From SXOA01 sp046593355 (lineage in GTDB: Bacteria; Planctomycetota; Planctomycetia; Pirellulales; Pirellulaceae): a stretch of 64,000 bases of DNA. The stretch spans positions 1-64,000 of the forward strand of contig JBKJNY010000111.1 of the NCBI GenBank assembly GCA_046593355.1. Direction: 5' to 3'. Of the stretch, positions 51,101 through 59,728 are shown one piece after another; positions within the stretch are counted from its first letter, which is position 1; each line of letters starts with the position of its first letter. A program made the translations under genes and the position numbers. The notes under the pieces were generated by a model. The model did not search any database, was not told the origin of the DNA, and saw only the letters and a program-made list of their open reading frames with translations.

Positions 51101-53764
51101 CTAAGGCCGCGGCACTGTGATGCGAAGGGTCAACGGATCAGCCTTATCGACGGTTGGCGTGATGGGAAAGGAGTCATCATCGAGCACGACTTCATAGCGT
51201 TCTAGCGTGATCGTTCTCGGTACCTGCGCCACGAACTCACCCATCTCATTGGTCGTCCCAAACACATATCGTCGATTTCCTTGGATGCCATTGATTCGTA
51301 CCTTGGCGACAGGTCGGCCATCCTGATCAATAATCTTGCCTTTCTGCGGGTTTGTGGGAATCAACCGGATCGGAGGCAAGTCGAAAGGCGTAGCTTGCAA
51401 AGGGACTTCGATTTTCTTTTCCCAGGGTGAGCCAGTTTGTTGGTAGGTGCTGAATTCCTTGTTGTAGACATTGGCATGGGTATAGACCGGGCCCGACAAG
51501 ACTCGAGCTTCGTAATGGCCATCTGCATCGGAAACGGCATGCGCTCCCTGCAACCCGACGCCATACCTCACGGTAATCTCAGCTCCCGGTATCGGTTTGT
51601 CGGTATCGTCCGTGCGGATCGTGCCTCGGACTACTACTGGTTCTTCCAACGTGATGTTGAGCTTCTCGGTTATTCCTTCCGAAATAGATAACCGGTCGGG
51701 AATCCGGGGCAACGCGGGCGCGTCTTTCGGCTGTATGCCAACGATACCAAATCGAAGTTCTCCCGTAGCGATCTTGGGGACTGTAAATTTGCCTTCGTCG
51801 TTGGTTTTTGCTCGGGCACTTCCCTCAATCCTCCGAATCCCCTCTCCAGTGCTAAACCACAATTCCACGCCGCGAATCCAGGCCGGATTGCTGGCATGAA
51901 GTTGTCCCTCAATGCTTCCCGTCGCCCGCAGTTCGAGTGTTCTTTCCGCCGGCGGAAATGGATTGCCGTCCAGACGAAATTCTTGAGTACCGAAAGATTC
52001 ATGGATCGCCCGAACGCTGAAAAACAGTTTGCGAGGCATGTTGGGCATGCGGACTCGCCCTTCCGCATCAGTCGTCGTGCCGATCATCTTACGTGCTTCT
52101 TCCGGAACAAGGTCGTAGTGAAAAATCCACGGCTCCACGACGACACCAGCTAAAGGTTTTTTGTCTGGCGATTTCACCACGAACGACGTGTCCGTTTCGG
52201 ATTGCAAACGAACCAGCAATTCGGCAGGCTTGCCATTCTCGTCCGGCAGGCTGGTGGCCCACGCTCTTGCCAATTGCTTTCCCTTGTGCAAAACCCACAA
52301 AGCGTTATGTGTTAACGAAGGTAATCGCGGGGCAATATCGGGTGTCGACATGGAGAACCGCCCTTGCTCGTCACTTACCCCTTTGACGATGACTCCTTCC
52401 GGAGCTTCGTGCGAAACAACCCACCACAACTTGGCGCCCGCAACGGGCTGGTCCTTGTCGTCGATGACGCGCCCGGTAATTGTCTTGAGCTTTGCCTTCG
52501 GCTCGACGATGGTTGTTGCTGGTGGCGTCGCCGTGTCCTTGTCTTTCTCCTCGACTGCGCGCCTTTGCACCGCTTCTTCGGGCTGCGTCTTCGTATCCGA
52601 TTTGGGCGGAGGCTGATCCACCCCACGCACGCCCCCCACGAGCAGGCACATTGCTCCCAGCATCGCCGCGATCAGCACGACCGTCCTTCGTTTTGTCGTC
52701 GTCATGGTATTTCTCTCTGGTTTGAGGAGTCCAATAATTCGCGATTCCAAGGTCCACCGCGATCCGAAGAGTCCGATGGCCGTCGCATAGTCGCGGCGCG
52801 ACGTGCAGAGTTCCGAAAGCTCCAGCAATGTCTGGGCATAAGTCGGCGCATCCCCATGCCGCAGGACGAAGTTGTCGCAAACTTCCTCCCGTGACTGCGA
52901 GAGCTGCGCATTGAGCCAGATCACTCCCGGATGCCACCACCAGAGGATGGAAACCAAACGCTGAGCCGCATTGATCCACAAATCGCCACGGGCGACATGC
53001 GCACATTCATGAATCAAGACATCCCGCAGCCGGCTCGGGTCGCCACACTCCATGAGTTCCCGAGGCAGGACGATCCTAGGCCGCCAAATCCCCAGCACCA
53101 TCGCCATGGGAATCCGGTCCGATACGATGATTGGGGGCAGATGACGGAGTCGGAGCGCCCGGCAAACTTCTTCTCTGACAGCTTCGCAGGCGTTCCACTC
53201 CGAGTCGGAATTAACGGACAACGACCGCAACAGCCATCGCAGCCACCAATACTGGCACCCCCATCTCGCCATCAACACAGCGGTGCCGGCGATCCACAAT
53301 ATTCCCGCCAGATTTAATACTCCACTTAACGAAATCGCCCACAAACCATGTGAACGTGCGGGAGGAAAAACATTCGTGAAATCCGGGCCATGGTTTCCTT
53401 GGCCTTCGGCAATTCCGCCATCTTCTGGGGCCGACGATTCCGCTGGCGACGGCTCACCAACTGCCGATTTGATAGCAGGTTCATCGAGCCGGCGTTCTTC
53501 GACGAACGGCGTTTTCTGCAGTGACGTGGAGACGACGAGCGAAGGATTTGGTGCAGCAGTAGGCGAGTTCCAGCGCTGCCAAAATGGCGCAGGTAATATC
53601 TTTGCGAATAATGGGCTGCACAGCACCAATATCAGTCCGACGAAACCGATGGAGTGCCGCAGAGCGGCGCTCTTTTGCGAGAACATCATCAGAAGGACCG
53701 CAGCGAAGCTAATCACGGTCACTTGCATGAACACGACGAGACCAAATGCTTGAAACGAACTCAT
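51101..53764 (-). CDS. M56-type (BlaR1-like) peptidase with TTR/carboxypeptidase-like domains
   Basis: An 887-aa membrane protein. The M56 part has N-terminal membrane helices, the zinc motif HECAH (residues 252-256) and the glutamate region SREEVCDNFVLRH (about 291-303), with another membrane segment near 354-372. This is the BlaR1/MecR1 metalloprotease that cleaves BlaI-type repressors. After a linker the C-terminal half has repeats of carboxypeptidase-regulatory-like domains (e.g. AGAKLWWVVSHEAPEG, then GAEITVRYGVGLQGAHAVSD) instead of a beta-lactam sensor. The signal is therefore not likely to be a beta-lactam. It overlaps the blaI-like gene by four bases, forming one operon. Confidence 0.9.
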   Translation of the reverse strand: MSSFQAFGLVVFMQVTVISFAAVLLMMFSQKSAALRHSIGFVGLILVLCSPLFAKILPAPFWQRWNSPTAAPNPSLVVSTSLQKTPFVEERRLDEPAIKSAVGEPSPAESSAPEDGGIAEGQGNHGPDFTNVFPPARSHGLWAISLSGVLNLAGILWIAGTAVLMARWGCQYWWLRWLLRSLSVNSDSEWNACEAVREEVCRALRLRHLPPIIVSDRIPMAMVLGIWRPRIVLPRELMECGDPSRLRDVLIHECAHVARGDLWINAAQRLVSILWWWHPGVIWLNAQLSQSREEVCDNFVLRHGDAPTYAQTLLELSELCTSRRDYATAIGLFGSRWTLESRIIGLLKPERNTMTTTKRRTVVLIAAMLGAMCLLVGGVRGVDQPPPKSDTKTQPEEAVQRRAVEEKDKDTATPPATTIVEPKAKLKTITGRVIDDKDQPVAGAKLWWVVSHEAPEGVIVKGVSDEQGRFSMSTPDIAPRLPSLTHNALWVLHKGKQLARAWATSLPDENGKPAELLVRLQSETDTSFVVKSPDKKPLAGVVVEPWIFHYDLVPEEARKMIGTTTDAEGRVRMPNMPRKLFFSVRAIHESFGTQEFRLDGNPFPPAERTLELRATGSIEGQLHASNPAWIRGVELWFSTGEGIRRIEGSARAKTNDEGKFTVPKIATGELRFGIVGIQPKDAPALPRIPDRLSISEGITEKLNITLEEPVVVRGTIRTDDTDKPIPGAEITVRYGVGLQGAHAVSDADGHYEARVLSGPVYTHANVYNKEFSTYQQTGSPWEKKIEVPLQATPFDLPPIRLIPTNPQKGKIIDQDGRPVAKVRINGIQGNRRYVFGTTNEMGEFVAQVPRTITLERYEVVLDDDSFPITPTVDKADPLTLRITVPRP

Positions 53765-54153
53765 GACTTCTTCCTCCTCGCGTTGTTGATAAGTTGCCGA
53801 ATTCGCGCGGCCTCACTCTTGGAGAGGGCGCCGCCATTGAGCAGCGTCAGAACCAAGCCTTCGGGCGAACTGTCAAATACGGTTTCGATCAACTGCTGCA
53901 CGCTGAACTTCTGCGACTCCTCGCGCGATACGGTTGGAGTGTAAAGAAAGCCGCTGCCTCCCTCATCGTGCGTCAGCCAGCCTTTCTCTTCGAGCCTGAC
54001 GATCTGCGTCTGTACGGTGTTCCTCGCGACACCACGCCGCTCGCTCAATACCTTCCAGACATCCGCAACCGAACACTCTCCTCGCTCCCAGATAACGCTC
54101 ATTATTTCCCATTGTGTTTTCGACAATGCTGGAAGCTCTCCCGCATCGGGCAT
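53761..54153 (-). CDS. blaI: BlaI/MecI-family transcriptional repressor
   Basis: A 130-aa winged helix-turn-helix repressor. The start region LSKTQWEIMSVIWERGECSVADVW, the recognition part ARNTVQTQIVRLEEKGW (about 40-58) and the C-terminal dimerisation helices match BlaI/MecI (typically 120-130 aa). Repression is relieved when the partner M56 peptidase cleaves it. AAGGAG precedes the ATG at 54153. A double TACA-type operator is found at 54198-54234 upstream. Its stop overlaps the M56 ATG by four bases. Confidence 0.95.
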   Translation of the reverse strand: MPDAGELPALSKTQWEIMSVIWERGECSVADVWKVLSERRGVARNTVQTQIVRLEEKGWLTHDEGGSGFLYTPTVSREESQKFSVQQLIETVFDSSPEGLVLTLLNGGALSKSEAARIRQLINNARRKKS

Positions 54154-54197
54154 GATGGGCTCCTTGGAACCGAGAATTGTGCAGCCTTGAATGCATC

Positions 54198-54234
54198 CCT
54201 ACATATGTAGGCAAAGTGTACCTACAAGCGTAGG
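54198..54234 (-). promoter_or_regulatory. Double BlaI-type operator upstream of blaI
   Basis: CCTACATATGTAGG (54198-54211) is a perfect palindrome containing TACATATGTA, the BlaI/MecI operator core. CCTACAAGCGTAGG (54221-54234) is a second, degenerate site. The centres are 23 bases apart, about two helical turns, so two repressor dimers could bind the same face. The site lies 45-81 bases upstream of the blaI ATG, the right place for autoregulation. Confidence 0.8.
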
Positions 54235-54325
54235 CCTCCGTCAAGCGCGGAGATCACAAGTTCGCGGGAGAACGACCGACGGCTTGCCTTTCGGGCTGGT
54301 GAGCGTGATATTTGGCGGAGCCTAA

Positions 54326-54360
54326 GACCCTCACCCCGGCCCTCTCCCGGAGGGAGAGGG
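54326..54360. repeat. 35-bp repeat, family D, intergenic copy
   Basis: Second copy of the GACCCTCACCCCGGCCCTCT element, in the gap between blaI and the nitrilase gene. It ends 37 bases before the nitrilase ATG. Confidence 0.85.
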
Positions 54361-54397
54361 GGAAGACGAAGCCGCACCCCTTATTCGAGAACCGTCC

Positions 54398-55294
54398 ATG
54401 CAGTCCATTCGCATCGCTGCCGTCAGCATGAATAGTGAACTTGGCAAGCGGGAAGAGACTTTGCGCCGGATGGAGCAGTTTTGTCAGCAGGGGGCTGCCG
54501 AGCGGGCGGAGGTGGTGGTGTTTCCAGAGTTGGTGGTGCATGGGCATTGCACGCCGAATACGTGGGAGGTTGCGGAAGGAGTTCCTGGGGGGGAGAGCGT
54601 GGAGGCGCTGTGCGGCATGGCGCGGCGGGCGGGGGTTTTTCTGTGCGCCGGGCTGAGCGAGAAGGAGAACGACATTGTCTATAACACGCAGGTGCTGATC
54701 GGGCCGGCGGGGTATATCGGCAAGCAGCGGAAGCTGCACATGTCGCGGGACGAGTCGTTTTTCTACAAGGGGGGCCGCGAGATCCGGGTGTTCGACCTGG
54801 GGAAGTGCAAGGTGGGGATGGTGATCTGCTACGACAATCAGTTTCCCGAGGTGGGGCGAATCGTCGCCCTGCGGGGAGCGGACGTGATTTTGATGCCGCA
54901 CGCGGCCCGGGAAGGACGCTGGGACGACACCCCCGAGTCCCAGGCCGCCGCCCGCCGCAAGGTGTTTGACTATTTCTCCAGCAGCTACCGGATGCGGGCG
55001 CGGGAGAACGCCTGCTTTTGCGTGTATGTCGACCAGGCGGGCCGGGCCGGTTATGTCGATTCCTTGCCGCGCGAGCACTTCAATCAGCCGCACCATCCCG
55101 GTGGGGCGATGATCATCGGCCCGAATGGCGATATCCTGCGGCACACGCAACTGGAGCAAATCCGGGACGAGATGATCGTGGCCGACCTGGACGCCTCGCT
55201 GCTCGCCGCGGCTCGGAGTCATCCCAATTACACCCTGCGGACCCGCCGGCCGGAGCTATTCGGCGAGCTGGTAAGGGAGCAGGTGGGGGAGTAG
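54398..55294 (+). CDS. Nitrilase-superfamily carbon-nitrogen hydrolase
   Basis: A 298-aa cytoplasmic amidase-like enzyme. The catalytic triad Glu-Lys-Cys is visible: E44 in FPELVVHG, K112 in KQRKLHMSR, and C144 in VICYDNQFPE. Size and the closing region fit N-carbamoyl amino-acid hydrolase or omega-amidase-like branches; substrate cannot be read from motifs. Start is ATG at 54398, 37 bases after a family D repeat. It precedes the Fe-S carrier gene by 193 bases on the same strand; no pathway link between the two is obvious. Confidence 0.9.
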   Translation: MQSIRIAAVSMNSELGKREETLRRMEQFCQQGAAERAEVVVFPELVVHGHCTPNTWEVAEGVPGGESVEALCGMARRAGVFLCAGLSEKENDIVYNTQVLIGPAGYIGKQRKLHMSRDESFFYKGGREIRVFDLGKCKVGMVICYDNQFPEVGRIVALRGADVILMPHAAREGRWDDTPESQAAARRKVFDYFSSSYRMRARENACFCVYVDQAGRAGYVDSLPREHFNQPHHPGGAMIIGPNGDILRHTQLEQIRDEMIVADLDASLLAAARSHPNYTLRTRRPELFGELVREQVGE

Positions 55295-55487
55295 GGGGAC
55301 ATCAAAGCGAAGGTCGGAAAGCGGAAAGCGTGGAGAAACGAGCGAATCCCGTCCGCTTTCCGCTTTCCGATCTCCGCTTTCCTGCCAACTTCCACCTTTT
55401 CTAATCCTGCCGGGGTGGTATATTTAAGACATAGGCGGTTGTCAAAATTCCCGCCGTAACTAACAGTTTGAACAAAGGGTGAAAAAC

Positions 55488-55814
55488 ATGTCACTTATGT
55501 TGACCGAATCTGCCGCGAGCGAGGCCAGAAAATACATCGAGAGCGCCGGACCCGAATCGTTCTTGCGAATTCGATTGGTGGCCGGGGGCTGCAGCGGCCA
55601 CAACAGCAGTCTGCAAATCGACAAGTCCTATGACGAGAAGGCCGACAGCAAGTACGACTTCTTCGGCGCGCCGGTCGTCATCGACAAGAAGAGCGAGCTG
55701 TACCTGGAAGACGCCAAGCTGGATTTCATCAACGGTTTGGAGCGGAGCGGCTTCCACCTGGATATCCCCACCGCGAAGAAGACCTGCGGCTGCGGCACCT
55801 CGTACCAGTTCTAG
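55488..55814 (+). CDS. A-type iron-sulfur cluster carrier (IscA/ErpA/HesB family)
   Basis: A 108-aa protein with the three conserved cysteines of A-type carriers: one in GGCSGHNSSLQ and two in the terminal CGCGTSYQF. These proteins accept Fe-S clusters from a scaffold and pass them to apoproteins. The usual GGCSGFQY reads GGCSGHNS here, a small deviation. The ATG at 55488 follows AAAGGG by about eight bases; a GTG nine bases upstream is an alternative. It is alone, without suf or isc genes nearby. Confidence 0.92.
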   Translation: MSLMLTESAASEARKYIESAGPESFLRIRLVAGGCSGHNSSLQIDKSYDEKADSKYDFFGAPVVIDKKSELYLEDAKLDFINGLERSGFHLDIPTAKKTCGCGTSYQF

Positions 55815-55877
55815 CGGTTCGTAGTAATCGGCCTAGCTCCGGTTCGATCAACCCGCTGAAGCGGGTTACTACCAACG

Positions 55878-56915
55878 ATGCCCGAGTACCGCCAGAATCC
55901 GCTGACGAGGGAATGGGTCATCCTCAGCAGCGAGCGAATGGCGCGGCCGAGCGAATTCTTGGACCAGCCGGCGCGCCGTGATAGTGCGGCGTGCCCTTTT
56001 TGCTTGGGGAATGAGCACGAGACACCGGAGGAGCTCGCCCGATATTCGGTTGGTGACTCCAAGGATTCCTGGTCCGTTCGCGTAGTGCCGAACAAATATC
56101 CGGCAGTGACGCCAGACCCTCACCCCGGCCCTCTCCCAAGGGGAGAGGGGGTGTGCAACGAGGACTGCCTCTTTCGGACCGTCCCCGCACTCGGCGAGCA
56201 TGAGGTCATCATCGAATCGCCGCGGCATGTCGTCAGCCTGACCGACCTGACGCCCGCGGAAACGGAGCTGCTTTTTCTGGCTTATCGGGACCGGATCGCT
56301 TTCCACCGTGCGGCAGGGAAGGCGCGGTACGTGCAAGCGTTCAAGAATGTCGGGCCGCTGGCGGGTGCTTCGATGGAGCATTCGCATAGCCAACTGATGG
56401 CGCTTGAGCAGTTGCCGCACAATGTCGAGCGGGACGCGGCCATTGCGGAGAGCTACTTTCGCCGAAAGGGACGGAGCCTGATCGGCGCGGTTCTTCAGGG
56501 GGAGTTGGACGCTGGCACTCGGGTCGTCGCCCAGTCCGCCTCCTTCGCCGCATTCTGCCCCTTCGCCAGCCGCTTCCCGTATGAAGTTTGCCTGGCCGCA
56601 AAAGCTTCGGGCCGGCCGTTTGAGGAGTTGCAAGCTGGCGAAGTTGGGGAACTTGCCAGGATTACGAGTGAGATCATCGGTCGTATCGAACGTGCGCTCG
56701 GGCCGGTTGCCTATAACTACTATTTAAGGCCCGCGCCCTTTGACATGGCATCCCCCGGCCCGTATGACTGGCATATCGAGATTTTCCCCCGCCTTGTGAA
56801 GGTGGCGGGCTTTGAATGGAGCACCGGCATCTTCATCAACACCGTCAGCCCCGAAGCCGCCGCCGAAGTGCTGCGGGAAATAGGACGGCCTTCCCAGGCC
56901 GTCCGAACGGGCTAG
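55878..56915 (+). CDS. galT: Galactose-1-phosphate uridylyltransferase-like protein with repeat insertion
   Basis: A 345-aa HIT-superfamily enzyme. CPFCLGNEHETPEE (zinc-type CxxC near 39-42) and the active-site region SMEHSHSQL (H-x-H-x-Q near 168-172; classical GalT has HPHGQ) are recognisable, as is VVPNKYPAV (69-77). Between NKYPAV and GEHEVIIESP there is an in-frame insertion, residues about 79-104, encoding PDPHPGPLPRGEGV, a translation of the family D repeat. The reading frame and downstream motifs are intact, so it is probably functional. The C-terminal RPSQAVRTG also reads from a hairpin. It links to sugar metabolism with the next gene. Confidence 0.9.
   Translation: MPEYRQNPLTREWVILSSERMARPSEFLDQPARRDSAACPFCLGNEHETPEELARYSVGDSKDSWSVRVVPNKYPAVTPDPHPGPLPRGEGVCNEDCLFRTVPALGEHEVIIESPRHVVSLTDLTPAETELLFLAYRDRIAFHRAAGKARYVQAFKNVGPLAGASMEHSHSQLMALEQLPHNVERDAAIAESYFRRKGRSLIGAVLQGELDAGTRVVAQSASFAAFCPFASRFPYEVCLAAKASGRPFEELQAGEVGELARITSEIIGRIERALGPVAYNYYLRPAPFDMASPGPYDWHIEIFPRLVKVAGFEWSTGIFINTVSPEAAAEVLREIGRPSQAVRTG
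56115..56149 (+). repeat. 35-bp repeat, family D, inserted in frame in galT
   Basis: Third copy of the GACCCTCACCCCGGCCCTCT element, within galT codons about 80-91, with no frameshift. The other copies at 39492 and 54326 are intergenic, so this one moved into a gene. Confidence 0.9.
56884..56905. repeat. GGACGGCC/GGCCGTCC hairpin at the galT 3' end
   Basis: Eight-base arms with a six-base loop overlap the last galT codons. A sister hairpin (AGGACGGGCTGGGAAGCCCATCCT) lies at about 57017-57042 upstream of the next gene. They may limit transcription but look like repeats. Confidence 0.6.
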
Positions 56916-57058
56916 GAAGCCAGTCCTGCTTCTATCACTAGGAAAACCTGAACGCTTATGCCGATAGTAGGGTGAAACGTCTTCTCCCTCGCAGGCCATT
57001 GCCTGCTAGCATCGAAGGACGGGCTGGGAAGCCCATCCTACAGCCCATTCACCGCACC

Positions 57059-59227
57059 ATGAATCCGCTTCGCCTTTGCCTGGTCCTGCACAACCATCAG
57101 CCAGTCGGCAACTTCGGCGGCGTCTTCGAGCAGGCGTATCAAGATAGCTATCTGCCGTTTTTGGATCTCTTTGAAAGCTATCCCGCCGAGCTGCGGATTT
57201 CGCTGCACACCAGCGGCCCGCTGATGGAATGGCTCGACGAGCATCACAGCGACTACGTCGACCGGCTGGCGCGGCTTGTCAGCAGCGGGCGGATTGAAGT
57301 TGTCGGCGGGCCGTTCTATGAGCCGATTCTGACGATGATCCCCTCGCGGGACCGGATCGGCCAGATTGAATCGTACACCGCCTGGCTCGAAAGCCGCTTG
57401 GGCGCGCACGTGCAGGGGCTGTGGATGCCCGAGCGGGTTTGGGAGCAGTCCCTCACCAGCGATCTGGCCGTTGCCGGCATGAAGTACACCGTCCTTGATG
57501 ACTTCCACTTCAAGAACGCCGGCCTCGTGGAAGACCAGCTCTACGGCTCCTACCTGACGGAGGACGACGGCAAGCTGCTGACAATTTTCCCCGGGAGTGA
57601 GACGCTGCGATACACCATTCCCTTCCAAGCGCCGGCGAGCACGATTGATTATCTCCGTGGCATTGCCGAGAAGCACGTCAACGCCGTCGTTGTGTTCGGC
57701 GATGACGGCGAAAAGTTCGGCACCTGGCCGGAGACGAAAAAACACGTCTATGACAACGGCTGGCTGAGGAGCTTTTTTGACGCGCTGCTCTCCAACCGCG
57801 ACTGGCTGAAGCTCAGCACGCTGGCTGACGCGGTGGAGAATGTGCCGCCGGTGGGCAAGGTTTACCTTCCTGACGGCAGCTACCGGGAAATGACCGAGTG
57901 GTCGCTCCCCGTCGGACAGCAGCTGGAGTACGACAGTGTGGTGCATGGGATCGAGGATGATCCCCGCTGGCCGCGCCTCAAACGGTTTGTCCGCGGCGGC
58001 TTCTGGCGAAACTTCAAGGTGAAGTATCCCGAAGCCAACGAAATGTACGCCCGCATGATGATGGCCAGCCGCCGCATCGAGCAGGCCCGCGAGCAAGGAG
58101 TGGAAGGGGACGCCTTCCGCTTTGCCCGGGAGTCGCTTTATCGCGGCCAGTGCAACTGCCCCTATTGGCACGGGGCCTTCGGCGGGATCTATCTGCCGCA
58201 CCTGCGGAACGCGATCTACAACCAGCTCATCGCCAGTGAGAACTTGCTGGACCAGGCGATTGGCAAGACCGGCGGCTTTGTCGAGGCGACCGTCGACGAC
58301 TACAACTTCGACCTGCGGCAGGAAGTTCGCCTGGCCGGCGACAAACTCATCTGCCTGCTCGCGCCCTCTTCCGGCGGGCAAATGTACGAGCTGGACGTCC
58401 GCACCATCTGCCACAATCTGCTGGCCACGCTCTCGCGTCGGCCGGAAGCGTATCACAAGAAAGTCCTCGGGGGGGCGAACCATGGCAACGGCAGCGTGGC
58501 CAGCATCCACGAGCGAGTCGTGTTCAAGCAAGCGGGACTGGAGCAGCGCCTGCAATACGACAAGTCGCCGCGAAAGAGCCTGCTCGACCACTTCTTCGAT
58601 GAGAGCACCACGCTGGAGCAGATCGCGCGGAATGACGCGCCCGAGCGCGGCGACTTCCTCACCGGCATCTACGACACCAAAATCCGCCGCGGAACGGATC
58701 GCGTGCAAGTGCAACTTTCACGCATAGGCTCTGTGCAGGGTCGTGAGGTCAAAATCACCAAGGGGGTGACGATGGTCTCGCGCAGTCCGGCCCTCGAGAT
58801 CGTCTATCTGTTGGAAAATCTGCCGGCCGGGGAAGCTCTGCACTTCGCCGTCGAGCTTAATCTGGCCGGACTACCTGCCGGCGCGGATGACCGCTATTTC
58901 CATGATCTGGACGGCCAGCGGCTGGGACAACTCGGCAGCCGGCTCGACCTGAAGGGAGTTCAGAAGCTGGGGCTGATTGATGAATGGCTGGGTATCGACG
59001 TGCAACTGACGGCGAACCGGCCGACGGACCTGTGGGCGTTCCCTATTGAAACCGTCAGCCAGTCCGAAGGGGGCTTTGAGCTGGTGCATCAGTCCGTCTG
59101 CCTGCACCCCCATTGGCACGTCCGCGGCGACGCCCAAGGCCGCTGGACCGTCACGCTCATCCTCAACGCCAATACGGCCCTCGCCGAAAGCCGCATGCGT
59201 CCGCAGGAAGCGGTAGCGACGGTTTGA
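57059..59227 (+). CDS. GH57 family 4-alpha-glucanotransferase / amylopullulanase-like enzyme
   Basis: A 722-aa glycoside hydrolase family 57 protein. The N-terminal HNHQPVGNF (region 1), nucleophile Glu125 in WMPERVWEQ, and acid/base Asp in FGDDGEKFGTWP (Asp215/216) match 4-alpha-glucanotransferases of the Thermococcus type. The C-terminal half (about 330-720) resembles the DUF1925/DUF1926 domains. Such enzymes rearrange alpha-1,4 glucans, so glycogen or maltodextrin metabolism is likely. ATG at 57059 was chosen because the family N-terminus follows directly; a longer frame overlaps a repeat. No signal peptide is seen, so it is cytoplasmic. Confidence 0.9.
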   Translation: MNPLRLCLVLHNHQPVGNFGGVFEQAYQDSYLPFLDLFESYPAELRISLHTSGPLMEWLDEHHSDYVDRLARLVSSGRIEVVGGPFYEPILTMIPSRDRIGQIESYTAWLESRLGAHVQGLWMPERVWEQSLTSDLAVAGMKYTVLDDFHFKNAGLVEDQLYGSYLTEDDGKLLTIFPGSETLRYTIPFQAPASTIDYLRGIAEKHVNAVVVFGDDGEKFGTWPETKKHVYDNGWLRSFFDALLSNRDWLKLSTLADAVENVPPVGKVYLPDGSYREMTEWSLPVGQQLEYDSVVHGIEDDPRWPRLKRFVRGGFWRNFKVKYPEANEMYARMMMASRRIEQAREQGVEGDAFRFARESLYRGQCNCPYWHGAFGGIYLPHLRNAIYNQLIASENLLDQAIGKTGGFVEATVDDYNFDLRQEVRLAGDKLICLLAPSSGGQMYELDVRTICHNLLATLSRRPEAYHKKVLGGANHGNGSVASIHERVVFKQAGLEQRLQYDKSPRKSLLDHFFDESTTLEQIARNDAPERGDFLTGIYDTKIRRGTDRVQVQLSRIGSVQGREVKITKGVTMVSRSPALEIVYLLENLPAGEALHFAVELNLAGLPAGADDRYFHDLDGQRLGQLGSRLDLKGVQKLGLIDEWLGIDVQLTANRPTDLWAFPIETVSQSEGGFELVHQSVCLHPHWHVRGDAQGRWTVTLILNANTALAESRMRPQEAVATV

Positions 59228-59541
59228 GATTTCTAGCGTCGCCCATTTGACAATCTACGGCGCTGACGTAGTGTTTCCATTGTCCAGACAAAGCAACGGT
59301 TTACGGCGAGTCACGCCGGCTGTTGCGGACCTCCATCCTCGATAAAGGCAAACCGGTCGCAAGGCCGGGACGCAAAGCTACAGGGTCTTTAGTTCATTCG
59401 AACCAGAGATAGCCAGCTGCCGAAGGGTTTGGCCGAGGAATGAGGTGCTTGGATTCACAGGCGGCCACGGCCGCTACTTCATTTCTCGCTTCGCGGCGGT
59501 AATGTCCTTAAACGTCGCCGCGGGCCCAGTGGGAGGTTTCC
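59228..59541. other. 5' region with riboswitch and hairpin before the pilin gene
   Basis: The 314 bases between the GH57 gene and the pilin gene contain the GEMM riboswitch (see separate entry) and a second stem (59492-59498 with 59516-59522). The stem CGCGGCG...CGCCGCG ends nine bases before the ribosome site GGGAGG. The first ~110 bases (59228-59339) show nothing recognisable, presumably promoter. Confidence 0.7.
59340..59430 (+). promoter_or_regulatory. Cyclic-di-GMP-I (GEMM) riboswitch
   Basis: The sequence AAAGGCAAACCGGTCGCAAG, then GCCGGGACGCAAAGCTACAG, matches the GEMM-I core: GGCAAACC, a P2 stem (59353-59368) capped by GNRA loop GCAA, the invariant GGGACGCAAAGC, and a P3 stem (GCTA 59377-59380 with TAGC 59410-59413). 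GGCA (59347-59350) pairs with TGCC (59418-59421) in P1. The base aligned with Vc2 G20 is G, favouring c-di-GMP over cGAMP (inference from hand alignment). A Flp-type pilin gene follows, so the switch likely sets pilus expression by second-messenger level. A GC stem near the ribosome site may be the expression platform. Confidence 0.88.
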
Positions 59542-59724
59542 ATGAACAAGCTTCTTCTGAGCGTCCGTCATCTGATCGTTTCCGAGGACGGCCCCACCGC
59601 GGTGGAGTACGCCGTGATGCTCGCGTTGATCGTCGTCGTTTGCCTGGCTTCGATCACCACGATCGGCACCCGCGCCAACCTGGTGTTCAATGACATCTCG
59701 AATGCCCTGCCGGCTGCCAGTTAG
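59542..59724 (+). CDS. Flp-type pilin precursor
   Basis: A 60-aa Flp/Fap-type pilin precursor. After a basic leader, the hydrophobic core begins with the conserved processing-site pattern GPTAVEYAVMLALIVVVCLA, where the Glu after G-x-T-A-V is the hallmark Glu+5 of type IV/Flp pilins; cleavage is expected after the Gly. GGAGG precedes the ATG by five bases. Flp pilins build tight-adherence pili. No tad genes lie in the window. The riboswitch upstream ties it to c-di-GMP control. Confidence 0.92.
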   Translation: MNKLLLSVRHLIVSEDGPTAVEYAVMLALIVVVCLASITTIGTRANLVFNDISNALPAAS

Positions 59725-59728
59725 TCCG

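Noticed and set aside
57038..58714. Minus-strand open frame opposite the GH57 gene
   Set aside because: Antisense shadow; GH57 catalytic residues are all on the plus strand.
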